A stretch of DNA of 64,000 nt, from contig JALJOM010000008.1 in NCBI GenBank assembly GCA_024304885.1, positions 310,001 to 374,000 of the forward strand, given 5' to 3'. Each line of letters starts with the position of its first letter. Position 1 is the stretch's first letter. The notes beneath the pieces were generated by a model. The model was not told where the DNA came from, did not search any database, and saw only the letters and a program-made list of their open reading frames with translations. Positions 44,374-52,438 of this stretch are shown piece by piece. Source of the DNA: Beijerinckiaceae bacterium (lineage in GTDB: Bacteria > Pseudomonadota > Alphaproteobacteria > Rhizobiales > Beijerinckiaceae). The position numbers and the translations under genes were made by a program.

Positions 44374-44829
44374 ATGACCTTCAGACTCGAAAGCCCCGCG
44401 TTCCGCCATGGGGCCGTGATCCCGGAGAAATATGCCCGGCGCGGCCGCAATCTCTCGCCGCCCCTCGTGTGGAAGGATGCACCCGAAGGGACGAGGAGCT
44501 TCGTCTTGATCGTCGAGGATCCCGATGCCCCGTCCGGCACCTTCCGCCATTGGGCGGTGTTCGATATCGATCCGACGAGCTCCGCGCTGCCGGAAGGCAA
44601 GGCCGTGGAACGTGCCCACAGCGGCGTGAACGATTTCGGCAACCAGCATTACGACGGGCCACAACCTCCCGTGGGTCATGGGGTCCATCATTATCATTTC
44701 CGTCTCGCGGCCCTCGACACCGCAACGCTCGACGTATCCCCACGGGCGCGGGTGAGCGACGTCTGGAAGGCGGCGAAGCCGCATATCCTGGCGGAGGCCG
44801 AGCTCGTCGGGACCTTCGAGACCAGGTAG
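44374..44829 (+). CDS. YbhB/YbcL family PEBP-like protein
   Basis: A 151-residue cytosolic protein of the phosphatidylethanolamine-binding/Raf kinase inhibitor-like fold. The family blocks NLSPPLVWKDAPEGTRSFVLIVEDPDAPSGTFRHWAVFDID and PQPPVGHGVHHYHFRLAALD (His-rich ligand pocket) are intact. The length is normal for bacterial YbhB. The biochemical role is unknown. The ATG at 44374 starts where homology begins; the frame extends upstream into the repeat. It is followed by a CBS protein gene after 195 bp. Confidence 0.92.
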   Translation: MTFRLESPAFRHGAVIPEKYARRGRNLSPPLVWKDAPEGTRSFVLIVEDPDAPSGTFRHWAVFDIDPTSSALPEGKAVERAHSGVNDFGNQHYDGPQPPVGHGVHHYHFRLAALDTATLDVSPRARVSDVWKAAKPHILAEAELVGTFETR

Positions 44830-45024
44830 CCTCGAGGCGGAGCCACACCTCGGGAACCATCTCGGTTCGCATCGGTTCCAGATGCGCAGGATTGCGCTTC
44901 GCGGCGGAGCTGGCGCTCGTCGTCGAGGTGCCTATTGCGGCCGAGTTCATTTCCGGAGGGCATCCGAGCGCTCTGGCGAATCGCCGCCGCGCTCGTCGCC
45001 ACACGGACACAGGAGGACCGACCC

Positions 45025-45450
45025 ATGAAGGTAGGGGACGCTATGACACGCGACGTGCGTCTCGTGAGCCCGGACGACTCGCTCGAAGCTATCGCCAAGC
45101 TCATGGCGACCGAGGACCTCGGATTTCTTCCGGTCGGAGAAAACGATCGGCTCGTCGGTACGATTACCGATCGGGACATTGTCGTGCGGGGTCTCGCACG
45201 GGGCATGGGCGGAGATGCCCATGTGCGCGATGCCATGTCCGAGGACGTGAAATATTGCTACGAGGACGCCGACATGGTCGACGTTGTGAAAAACATGGGC
45301 GACATACAAGTGAGGCGCTTGCCCGTGGTCAATCGCGACAAGCGGCTGGTCGGCGTGGTTTCGCTCGCCGATGCGGCCCTGAAGGACAATCCCGAGACGG
45401 TCGGCGTCGCGATGAGCAGCATCGTGGAACCCGGCGGATCTCATAGCTGA
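45025..45450 (+). CDS. Two-CBS-domain protein
   Basis: A 141-residue soluble protein consisting of a tandem CBS pair (Bateman module). CBS1 covers about residues 1-58 (MKVGDAMTRDVRLVSPDDSLEAIAKLMATEDLGFLPV...LVGTITDRDIVVR), and CBS2 about 67-125 (VRDAMSEDVKYCYEDADMVDVVKNMGDIQVRRLPVV...LVGVVSLADAAL). These modules bind adenine nucleotides or SAM. Stand-alone forms like this are frequent in alphaproteobacteria and often stress-related. AGGAGGA precedes the ATG at 45025. A strong terminator follows. Confidence 0.94.
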   Translation: MKVGDAMTRDVRLVSPDDSLEAIAKLMATEDLGFLPVGENDRLVGTITDRDIVVRGLARGMGGDAHVRDAMSEDVKYCYEDADMVDVVKNMGDIQVRRLPVVNRDKRLVGVVSLADAALKDNPETVGVAMSSIVEPGGSHS

Positions 45451-45507
45451 CGTGTTGCGGGATTGGGTCGAGGGACCCGCCTGCGGCCGATGCGACATTG
45501 GCAGGGA

Positions 45508-45535
45508 AAACCCCGCGACGCGAGCCGCGGGGTTT
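45508..45535. terminator. Bidirectional terminator between convergent genes
   Basis: AAACCCCGCG (45508-45517), ACGCGAGC, CGCGGGGTTT (45526-45535) form a perfect 10-bp stem flanked by A and T residues on each strand. It lies between the CBS gene (plus) and the manganese-catalase remnant (minus). Confidence 0.85.
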
Positions 45536-45554
45536 GTGCGGGAGGTGTCACACT

Positions 45555-45881
45555 CTACGCGCCACGTGCACGGCCCTTGCTGCGACGCTGGACCTTCTCG
45601 TCGTCGGGATTGACTGGGGCAGGCGGCAGCTCGCCTCCGGGCTCGGGGTCGGACACATAGTGGAAATCGCCCTCGTTCCAGGGTCCCCGGTGATCATCCC
45701 CGTGCGACATGTTGAACACGATATTGACGCTCTCGTCCGGTCGAATCGTGCCGAAGAACGGGTCGGTCAGCTTGTTCATGGAGTCGAGTGCCTTCATGAA
45801 CATCTGCGCATGCGTGATCTCGCGGGTGAGCAGGTGGACCAGCGCTTTCTTGGTCCCTTCGTCGTCGCAGCGCTTGATCAA
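45555..45881 (-). pseudogene. Manganese catalase, 3' remnant
   Basis: The 108-codon frame translates to RCDDEGTKKALVHLLTREITHAQMFMKALDSMNKLTDPFFGTIRPDESVNIVFNMSHGDDHRGPWN..., which matches the C-terminal third of dinuclear-manganese catalases (the LLTREITHAQMFMKAL helix carries a metal-binding E..H pair). The N-terminal roughly 170-190 residues with the other metal ligands are missing. The upstream end has no ATG (only a TTG) and no ribosome binding site. A family B repeat starts 8 bp further upstream (45889). I conclude that the gene was truncated at or by this repeat and is not functional. It keeps its 3' terminator. Confidence 0.78.
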
Positions 45882-45888
45882 AGGTTCT

Positions 45889-45958
45889 CCCGCTCTGAAC
45901 TTGTGGAATCGATCACGTTCATGAATTTGTGATTCTAACCGAATTCATCGTGATCTAG
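45889..45958. repeat. Family B palindromic repeat, copy 2
   Basis: CCCGCTCTGAACTTGTGGAA, then GATCACG...CGTGATC with an inner pair TTCATGAATT/GAATTCAT, ending CTAG. That CTAG is also the first base group of the family A copy that follows, so the two elements abut or share the junction. Confidence 0.8.
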
Positions 45959-46090
45959 AGCAATTTCCAGCGAAGTGGACACCGGTTCGCGTTTCGATCT
46001 CGATGTCTCGACAGATCGACATCGATGTGAAATTGCGACAAAACAAGAATGTAGAGCCGGTTTCCGCTTCAATCGGATCGGAAGCCGCTC
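45955..46090. repeat. Family A repeat, inverted, with internal 37-bp palindromic insertion
   Basis: Begins CTAGAGCAATTTCCAGCGAA and ends CCGCTTCAATCGGATCGGAA...CCGCTC. Between CGGTTCGCGTTTCGAT and GAAATTGCGACAAAACAAG there are extra bases containing CGATCTCGATGTC and GACATCGATG, a small palindrome. It fills the gap between the catalase remnant and the DUF1269 gene. Confidence 0.8.
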
Positions 46091-46140
46091 TCGAGCACCG
46101 TCGACGCGCTGCTCGGAACGAGTGAAGAAGGGACAAGAGA

Positions 46141-46656
46141 ATGAGCGATCTCGTCGTGATAGCGTTTCCGACCGAGGCCAAGGCCGAGGAGGTCCGCCAA
46201 CGCGTGCTCGACCTGCAGAAGGAATATCTGATCGAGCTCGGCGACGCCTGCATCGCGGTCAAGCAGCCGAACGGCAACGTCAAGCTCAACCAGCTGTTCA
46301 GCTCGACCGCCGCCGGCGCCGCGTCCGGGACCTTGTGGGGAGCCTTGATCGGGCTCATCTTTCTCAACCCGCTGGCCGGGGCGGCGATCGGTGCAGCCTC
46401 GGGCGCGCTCGGCGGCTCGCTCGCCGATTTCGGGATCAACGACGCCTTCATGAAGGAGGTCGCACAGACCCTGCAGTCCGGCAATGCGGCCTTGTTCCTG
46501 CTCGTCCGCAAGATGACGACCGACAAGGTGCTGGCCGATCTCCAGGGAGTGGGCGGCACCGTGCTGCGCACGTCGTTCGACCATACGAAGGAGGCGCAGC
46601 TGCGCGAGGCGCTCGCCGGCGCGCCGCAGGCCGTGAACCCGTCCGCGACGCCCTGA
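46141..46656 (+). CDS. DUF1269 domain membrane-associated protein, paralogue 2
   Basis: A 171-residue homologue of the protein at 34179, with the same plan. An N-terminal domain (MSDLVVIAFPTEAKAEEVRQRVLDLQKEYLIELGDACIAV) is followed by a glycine-zipper-like hydrophobic centre (GTLWGALIGLIFLNPLAGAAIGAASGALGGSLADFGI) and a C-terminal part with NAALFLLVRKMTTDKVLADL. The two share the LQKEYLI-L-DAC and L-F-L-N-P-L-A-G blocks. AAGGGACAAGAGA precedes the ATG at 46141. The gene is bounded by a repeat upstream and a 290-bp space before rsfS. Confidence 0.9.
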   Translation: MSDLVVIAFPTEAKAEEVRQRVLDLQKEYLIELGDACIAVKQPNGNVKLNQLFSSTAAGAASGTLWGALIGLIFLNPLAGAAIGAASGALGGSLADFGINDAFMKEVAQTLQSGNAALFLLVRKMTTDKVLADLQGVGGTVLRTSFDHTKEAQLREALAGAPQAVNPSATP

Positions 46657-46946
46657 GCGGGGACGGAGCATTCGCATATAGAGCCCGTCCAAACACCCGG
46701 ATTGAAATTTCCGCAATTCTGGGCCATCTTCTGGGTGTGCTGCCGGACTCTCCGGCGGCACGGCCGAGCCCAGGTCGAATCCCTGCCTCGGCTCTTCGCC
46801 ACCGTATCGGCCCTGGAACAGAGCAAAAGCCGTCCGGATCCGATGCCCTGAGGATCGAAACGCTGATACCCACGATATTGCGACGGGCGGCGTCCCAGCC
46901 GCTCCCCCCGGTCGAGGTCCCGCTCGGACCCCATTCCGGTACACTC

Positions 46947-47276
46947 GTGCGGACGATCCTGACGAGTCTCGAAGACTCGAAAGCCGAAGACATCGTCACC
47001 ATCGACCTGCACGGCAAGACCAACATCGCCGACGCCATGATCATCGCGTCCGGCCGCTCCAACATTCACGTCGGGGCGATCGCCGATCGCGTCATCAAGG
47101 CGTTCAAGGACACGCAGCACGTGGCTCCGCGGGTCGAGGGCTTGCAGAACTGCGACTGGGTCCTGATCGATGCGGGCGACGTGATCGTCCACATCTTCCG
47201 GCCCGAGGTCCGCGAGTTCTACAATCTCGAGAAGATGTGGGGCGTCGATCGTCCGGGCGAGCGCCGCGCGAGCTAG
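46947..47276 (+). CDS. rsfS: Ribosome silencing factor RsfS
   Basis: Binds uL14 and blocks 30S-50S joining when nutrients are low. From the GTG at 46947 the product has 109 residues: SKAEDIVTIDLHGKTNIADAMIIASGRSNIHVGAIADRVIKAFKD, then VEGLQNCDWVLIDAGDVIVHIFRPEVREFYNLEKMWG, a complete RsfS domain. The start is uncertain: no ATG is in frame nearby. A TTG at 46878 would add 23 residues, and neither has a convincing ribosome binding site. Its TAG stop lies inside a family A repeat. rlmH follows on the same strand after the repeat, the standard rsfS-rlmH order. Confidence 0.93.
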   Translation: MRTILTSLEDSKAEDIVTIDLHGKTNIADAMIIASGRSNIHVGAIADRVIKAFKDTQHVAPRVEGLQNCDWVLIDAGDVIVHIFRPEVREFYNLEKMWGVDRPGERRAS

Positions 47277-47473
47277 AGCCATTTCCAGCGAAGTGGCCTC
47301 CGGTTCGCATTTCGCCGGCGATGAATCGCAATAGCGGCATCCCGCTCTAAGCTCTTGGAATCGATCACGATTTATGACCTTGGATCGATTCGAACCAAAG
47401 TCATCGTGATCTAGGCGAAAATTCGCCAAGACAAAGATGTAAAGCGGCGTTCCGACCGGACCGGAACGCGCTC
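47273..47473. repeat. Family A repeat split by a nested family B element
   Basis: A 201-bp composite. CTAGAGCCATTTCCAGCGAA... through CCGGTTCGCATTTCGCC is the left part of an inverted family A copy. 47341-47414 is family B copy 3 (CCCGCTCTAAGCTCTTGGAA, GATCACGATTTATGAC, AAAGTCATCGTGATC, CTAG). 47415-47473 is the remaining family A part (GCCAAGACAAAGATG...CCGGAACGCGCTC). The first bases provide the rsfS stop codon. Confidence 0.8.
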
Positions 47474-47487
47474 CGGGCGGGGCGGGT

Positions 47488-47970
47488 TTGCGGATCGTCT
47501 TGATCGCTGTCGGGCGGATGCGCTCCGGTCCCGAGAAGGAGCTCATCGCCCGCTACATCGACCGGGCGAGAGCCGCCGGCCGCGCGATCGGCTTCTCGGA
47601 CGTCACCCTGCGCGACATCGACGAAAGCTCCGCGCGCCGCGCGGACGACCGCAAGGCGGAGGAGGCACGCGCCGTGCTCGCGCAGGTGCCTGCGGGCGCC
47701 AGCCTCGTCGCGCTCGACGAGGAGGGCGAGCTTCTGTCGAGCCGCGCCTTCGCCGCCGCGCTCGCGGCCCGCCGCGACCGAGGGGCGAGCACGACGGCGC
47801 TCGTCCTCGGAGGGCCGGACGGGCTGGCCGAGGAGATCAGAGCCGCGGCCTCGCTCACATTATCGCTCGGGCGCTTGACCTATCCGCATCAGCTCGCGCG
47901 CGTGCTCGTGGCCGAGCAAGTCTATCGCGCGATCACGATCCTCGCCGGGCATCCCTATCATCGCGACTGA
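47488..47970 (+). CDS. rlmH: 23S rRNA (pseudouridine1915-N3)-methyltransferase
   Basis: A 160-residue SPOUT methyltransferase. Family hallmarks are LIAVGRMRSGPEKELIARYIDRA at the N-terminus, LVALDEEGELLSSRAFA, VLGGPDGLAEEI (SAM loop) and the C-terminal LGRLTYPHQLARVLVAEQVYRAITILAGHPYHR, which forms the trefoil knot. It starts with TTG at 47488 after GGCGGGG. It follows rsfS after a 211-bp gap occupied by a composite repeat, so co-transcription would have to pass those hairpins. Confidence 0.97.
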   Translation: MRIVLIAVGRMRSGPEKELIARYIDRARAAGRAIGFSDVTLRDIDESSARRADDRKAEEARAVLAQVPAGASLVALDEEGELLSSRAFAAALAARRDRGASTTALVLGGPDGLAEEIRAAASLTLSLGRLTYPHQLARVLVAEQVYRAITILAGHPYHRD

Positions 47971-48071
47971 GGTTTTTCCGGCGAACCGGATATCTGGTCG
48001 CCGTTGCTCTCGGTGCACACAGCCTTTCCGGCAGCTTTGCCCTGCGCTCATGCCGGCACGAACCGATCGGA

Positions 48072-48920
48072 TCAGCCGACCCGGTACCAGCACCGCGGCA
48101 AAGGCAAATCCTCCTTTGCTTCGACATTCCTCGCATCGAGCCGATGTGGGTAGCTGAGGGGGCGGTCCTCGAAATGCGCTCGGTCCTTGCGATAGAAGGT
48201 GAATTCCATCAAAGGCGGAATTTCTATGTCCCCGTGAACGGCCGCGTCCGATATGTTGTTCGGGTGGATATGAACGATGTTGTGCGTTCGCAGCAGCTTT
48301 ACGAAGACGGCATTGATCTCACGAAATCCGAACCGGGTGAACAAGAGATTCAGGTCGTGAAACTCGATGGCCATGATCCGGAATCGAGACAGCAATTCTG
48401 TCGAGGCGGAATTGAAGACGCGATATTCGGCGCCCTCTATATCCATTTGCAGGACGAGATCCTTCCCGGGGGCTATGTCCTTGCAAAAATCGTCGATCGT
48501 AATCGTCGTGTCCGAGTTGAACGTGTCGAAGAACAGTTTCGAGAACTTGAACCTCTCGTGCGCGACGGGGGGCCCAGACACCGAAGCGTCGGCCATAAAG
48601 ACGTCGATTCCCAAATCCGCGATCTCGGTGTCGAAGCTGCATTCCGTGAAGACTCCGGGCGAGATGCAGGCTCCGATCCCGTCGAGGTCGTCGGGCATCA
48701 CGTAGCCTCCGTCGCCGTCCGATCCGAATCTTTTCAGCGCGCGATCGGTGTGCTTCGGCCTCAAGGCCGAGATGAGATCCAGGAGCGGCTTCTCGTCGAT
48801 CAAGCTCTCGATCCAAACTCCGCCCCTGAGCAGCATCGAGCGCACGAGTGCTCTGCTGCCCTGCACCAAAGCCGGCGGCAGCGCGTCGCCGAAAGATCGG
48901 AGGGGGGCTTTCGTCGTCAT
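48072..48920 (-). CDS. FkbM-like SAM-dependent methyltransferase
   Basis: A 282-residue protein of the FkbM/Methyltransf_21 type. The N-terminal 60 residues are helical and divergent. The core contains FGSDGDGGYVMPDDLDGIGACISPGVF (glycine-rich SAM region), a FDTEIADLG helix, DDFCKDIAPGKDLVLQMDIEGAEYRVF (acidic motif DIEGAE) and IMAIEFHDLNLLF. Homologues methylate sugars or act in surface glycan and natural-product modification. It is a single-gene unit, with no glycosyltransferase near. The start ATG at 48920 gives a complete N-terminus. Confidence 0.85.
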   Translation of the reverse strand: MTTKAPLRSFGDALPPALVQGSRALVRSMLLRGGVWIESLIDEKPLLDLISALRPKHTDRALKRFGSDGDGGYVMPDDLDGIGACISPGVFTECSFDTEIADLGIDVFMADASVSGPPVAHERFKFSKLFFDTFNSDTTITIDDFCKDIAPGKDLVLQMDIEGAEYRVFNSASTELLSRFRIMAIEFHDLNLLFTRFGFREINAVFVKLLRTHNIVHIHPNNISDAAVHGDIEIPPLMEFTFYRKDRAHFEDRPLSYPHRLDARNVEAKEDLPLPRCWYRVG

Positions 48921-49561
48921 CTGAATGCTTCTCTCCAGAGGCTGTGATCGATGCAGGCCGTGTGCATGGGAGGTTCGCGGCTAGGGCCGTCCCCTGCGGA
49001 ATGGCTTTGGAACCTTCGGTGAAGTGGCAAGGGCCGAACGTCGTGCCGCGATCTTCGTCTCGGGCGTGCCGACCGATCGAGACGGATCCCTGGTCCAATA
49101 CCTGCCAATTCCTTGGTCCAGGCTGTGTTGCATTGTCAAGTCCTCGACGATCGTCGTGGACCAGGATATAAATCTGGGTTTCATCGATATCGACAGGCGC
49201 CGGCCATGGCACCACGCACGTGGCTGCGAAGCAGCGTAGACCTCGGCTCCGGCCAGGGGACGCAGCGTTGCTGGAGAGGGAAACTCCTCGATCGCGGTGA
49301 TCGGTATGGTGACTGAAAATATAGCGTTGCGGCTGCGGATCGCGACGGGTCGCGCCGGCTAGAGCAATTTCCAGCGAACCGGATACCGCGTCGCGTCGCG
49401 AAATTGCGACAAAACAAAAATGTGGAGCTGGTTTCCGATTCGATCGAATCTTAAACCACTCTACGGCAAATCCCGCGGAGGTCGGCTCGAGGCTGCCCCG
49501 ACCGGGCCTTGCTCGGGCCGTCGGCGTTGCTCGACCCCGCGGGATCTGGCACTCGACGCCG
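48921..49561. other. 641-bp intergenic region
   Basis: The space between the divergent FkbM and hrpB genes. I find no credible gene. Short frames on both strands lack family patterns. The only structure recognised is the family A copy at 49359-49461. Confidence 0.6.
49359..49461. repeat. Family A two-hairpin repeat, inverted copy
   Basis: CTAGAGCAATTTCCAGCGAA, CCGGATACCGCGTCGCG, GAAATTGCGACAAAACAAAA and TGGAGCTGGTTTCCGATTCG...ACCACTC. This is a well-preserved copy in opposite orientation to those at 3741 and 38476. Confidence 0.85.
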
Positions 49562-52060
49562 ATGATGTCCTTCCGCGATCCTCTGCCGATCGACGCGGTG
49601 CTCGACGACCTCGCCCATGCGCTCGCGACGGAGCACAAGGCCGTCCTCGTCGCCCCTCCCGGCGCCGGCAAGACGACGCGGGTGCCGCTCGTCCTTCTCG
49701 ACGCGCCTTGGGCGAGCCACCAGAAGATCCTCCTGCTCGAGCCGCGCCGCGTCGCGGCGTCCGCTTGCGCGGAGCGCATGGCGGCGACGCTCGGCGAGCG
49801 GGTCGGAGACAGGATCGGGCTGCGAACGCGTGGCCGGTCCGCGGTCTCGGCGCGGACCCGGATCGAGGTTGTCACCGAGGGCGTGTTCACCCGCATGATC
49901 GTCGCCGACCCCGGCCTGGAGGGCGTGGCCGCGGTCCTCTTCGACGAGTTTCACGAGCGCTCGCTCGACGCCGACCTCGGGCTCGCCCTCGCCCTCGATG
50001 TCGTGGCGGGGCTGCGCGAGGACCTTCGCCTCCTCGTGATGTCGGCGACGCTCGACGGCGCGCGGGTCGCGGGCCTTCTCGGCGCCGCACCTGTCGTTCG
50101 CGCGGAAGGGCGCGCCTTTGCGGTCGAGACGCGCCATCTCGGCCGCGATCCGCGCGAGCGCATCGAGGCCGTGGTCGCGAGCGCGGTGCTGCGCGCGCTC
50201 GCCGAGGAGCCGGGCTCGGTCCTCGTTTTCCTCCCCGGCCAGGCGGAAATCCGGCGCGTCGCCGCCAGCCTCGAGCCGCGCCTCGCCGGCACGGGCATCG
50301 AAATCGCGCCGTTCTATTCCGGGCTCGACAGGGATGCCCAAGACCGCGCCATCGCCCCGGTGAAGCCGCCCGGGCGCAAGATCGTGCTCGCGACTTCGAT
50401 CGCCGAGACCTCGCTCACCATCGAAGGCGTGCGGGTAGTGATCGACTGCGGCCTCGCCCGGGTGCCGCGTTTCGAGCCCGGTCTCGGCCTCACCAGGCTC
50501 GAGACCGTCCGGGTCTCCCGAGCCGGGGCCGACCAGCGCCGCGGCCGTGCCGGGCGGACCGAGCCCGGCGTCTGCTACCGCCTGTGGGAGGAGGCCGCGA
50601 CCGGCGCGCTCGAGCCTTTCGCGGCGCCCGAAATCCTCGCCGCCGATCTCTGCGGCCTCGTGCTCGATCTCGCGCGATTCGGCGTTCGCGAGCCGAGACG
50701 CCTCGCTTGGCTCGACCCGCCGCCCGAGCCCGCGCTCCGCGAGGCTCGCGTGCTCCTGCGCGCACTGGGCGCCCTCGACGCCGACGGCGCGCTCACCGAC
50801 GACGGTCGCGCCATGGCGGGGCTCGCTGTGCCCCCGCGCCTCGCCAAGATGGTCGTTTCCGCCGCGCGGGTGGGTCTCGCCGCCACGGCGGCAGAAGTCG
50901 CGACCGTGCTCGTCGAGCGCGGGCTCGGCGGCACCTCGCCCGATCTCGATCGGCGCATCGAAAGCTTCCGGCAGGACCGCGGCCCGCGGGCGACCGACGC
51001 ACGGCGGCTTGCCGGCACCCTGGCCGCTGCCGCATGCCGAGCGGTCGGGGCGCCCGCCGACGCCTCGGGCCGGCACGATCATGGCTCCTGCGGCCGGCTC
51101 GTCGCCTCGGCCTTTCCCGATCGTATCGCGAAAGCGCGCGGAAAACCCGGCGAGTTCCTCATGGCGAACGGGCGCGCCGCCGCGCTGGAGGCGGCCGAGC
51201 CGCTCGCCCGCGAGCGCTGGCTCGCCATCGGCGAGGTGTCGGGCAAGGCGGGATCGGCCCGAATCCTCGTCGCCGCAGCGCTCGCGGAAGACGAGATCGA
51301 CTCCATCGCCGGCGCGGAGTGCGTGACGAGGGAGGAAATTTCCTTCGACCCCGAAAAGACGGCGCTCCGGGCCTGCCGACGCGGCCGTCTCGGCGCACTC
51401 GTACTCGCCGAGCAGAATCTTTCGGTGACACCCGGACCAGAGGCGGCTCGCGTGCTCGCGCGCGGGATCGTGGACCTGGGGCTCGATCGCCTACCCTGGA
51501 CCAAATCGCTCCGACACTGGCGCGAGCGCGTCGCCTTCCTCGCCCGAACCGATCCGGACTCCGGCTGGCCCGACCTTTCCGACGCCGCCCTGGCAGAGAG
51601 CGTCGATGTATGGCTCGCGCCGATCCTCGCGGACAAGACGAGCCTTTCGGCTGTGACCCCGGACGAGCTCGAAACGGCTCTGACAAACCTGCTGCACTGG
51701 GACCTGCGCCGCCGGCTCGAGACCGAGGCCCCGGCCTTTTTCGAGACGCCCGCGGGCTCGAGGATCGCGATCGACTACGATGCCGAGCAGGGCCCCGTCG
51801 TCGCGGTGAGGGTGCAAGAGCTCTACGGGCTCGCGCGCCATCCGACGCTCGGCAAGGCGCAGCATCCCGTGACCTTCGCTCTTCTGTCCCCTGCCGCGCG
51901 ACCGATCCAGATCACCCGCGACCTGCCGGGCTTCTGGCGCGGCTCCTGGGCCTCGGTCAAGGCGGAGATGAAGGGCCGCTATCCTCGCCACGTCTGGCCC
52001 GACGATCCCACCACGGCGATCGCGACGACGCGTGCGAGGCCGCGCGGAAAGGCGAGCTAG
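49562..52060 (+). CDS. hrpB: ATP-dependent helicase HrpB
   Basis: An 832-residue DEAH/RHA-type helicase. The Walker A LVAPPGAGKTTRVP (about 29-42), motif II AVLFDEFHERSLDADLG (DEFH), motif III LLVMSATLDG, HELICc with VLVFLPGQAEIRRV, ATSIAETSLTIEGV and ADQRRGRAGRTEPG, then an HA2 region and the HrpB_C domain with HPVTFALLSPAARPIQITRDLPGFW are all present. The RNA substrate is undefined. The ATG at 49562 is followed by a second ATG; either could be used. The TAG stop is in the first bases of a family A repeat. It precedes the ba3 oxidase operon by about 200 bp. Confidence 0.96.
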   Translation: MMSFRDPLPIDAVLDDLAHALATEHKAVLVAPPGAGKTTRVPLVLLDAPWASHQKILLLEPRRVAASACAERMAATLGERVGDRIGLRTRGRSAVSARTRIEVVTEGVFTRMIVADPGLEGVAAVLFDEFHERSLDADLGLALALDVVAGLREDLRLLVMSATLDGARVAGLLGAAPVVRAEGRAFAVETRHLGRDPRERIEAVVASAVLRALAEEPGSVLVFLPGQAEIRRVAASLEPRLAGTGIEIAPFYSGLDRDAQDRAIAPVKPPGRKIVLATSIAETSLTIEGVRVVIDCGLARVPRFEPGLGLTRLETVRVSRAGADQRRGRAGRTEPGVCYRLWEEAATGALEPFAAPEILAADLCGLVLDLARFGVREPRRLAWLDPPPEPALREARVLLRALGALDADGALTDDGRAMAGLAVPPRLAKMVVSAARVGLAATAAEVATVLVERGLGGTSPDLDRRIESFRQDRGPRATDARRLAGTLAAAACRAVGAPADASGRHDHGSCGRLVASAFPDRIAKARGKPGEFLMANGRAAALEAAEPLARERWLAIGEVSGKAGSARILVAAALAEDEIDSIAGAECVTREEISFDPEKTALRACRRGRLGALVLAEQNLSVTPGPEAARVLARGIVDLGLDRLPWTKSLRHWRERVAFLARTDPDSGWPDLSDAALAESVDVWLAPILADKTSLSAVTPDELETALTNLLHWDLRRRLETEAPAFFETPAGSRIAIDYDAEQGPVVAVRVQELYGLARHPTLGKAQHPVTFALLSPAARPIQITRDLPGFWRGSWASVKAEMKGRYPRHVWPDDPTTAIATTRARPRGKAS

Positions 52061-52157
52061 AGCGATTCCAGCGATGCGGATGGGGGTTCGCATATCGTCG
52101 GCAATATATCGCACCAGCGACATCGCAATGCGACACAGCGACGAGCTGGAATGCGGA
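52057..52157. repeat. Family A repeat, diverged inverted copy
   Basis: CTAGAGCGATTCCAGCGATG, GGGTTCGCATATCG, CATCGCAATGCGACACAGCG. The first half is well kept and the second half is decayed. It supplies the hrpB stop codon. Confidence 0.6.
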
Positions 52158-52258
52158 ACGTATTCTTCGCGGCGATGGCTTGATCTTTTCCTTCGATCGG
52201 GATCAAACTCCCTTCATGTACGCGGGCTATGCTGTTCCTGCTTCTCGGGAGGTCGGCC

Positions 52259-52435
52259 TTGGCTGGAAAGACGCGATCCGAAGACACGGGGCTCTCGCAG
52301 GCCGACCTCGACACCGTGATGGAGGAGGTCCCGAAAGGGGCCCTCGCGCTGTCCGCCAGCGCGGTCCTCCTTCTGCTCTGCGGCTGGTTCTTCGTCTATT
52401 TCTTCATTTTCGTCCCACGTGGCACGGTGGGGTGA
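52259..52435 (+). CDS. Small ba3-type oxidase subunit (CoxIIa-like)
   Basis: A 58-residue protein with a single TM helix (about residues 30-52, GALALSASAVLLLLCGWFFVYFFIFVPRG) behind a polar N-terminus (TRSEDTGLSQADLDTVMEEV). Size, topology and position directly before subunit II match subunit IIa of ba3-type oxidases. TTG at 52259 is chosen as start because GGGAGG lies 6 bp upstream; an ATG 10 codons earlier has no ribosome binding site. It ends 3 bp before the subunit II start, so translation is coupled. Confidence 0.78.
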   Translation: MAGKTRSEDTGLSQADLDTVMEEVPKGALALSASAVLLLLCGWFFVYFFIFVPRGTVG

Positions 52436-52438
52436 GCC

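Noticed and set aside
52180-52206. FNR/FixK box upstream of the ba3 oxidase operon
   Set aside because: The TTGATC/GATCAA half-sites are 15 bp apart, while the known box is TTGAT-N4-ATCAA, so it is not a standard site.
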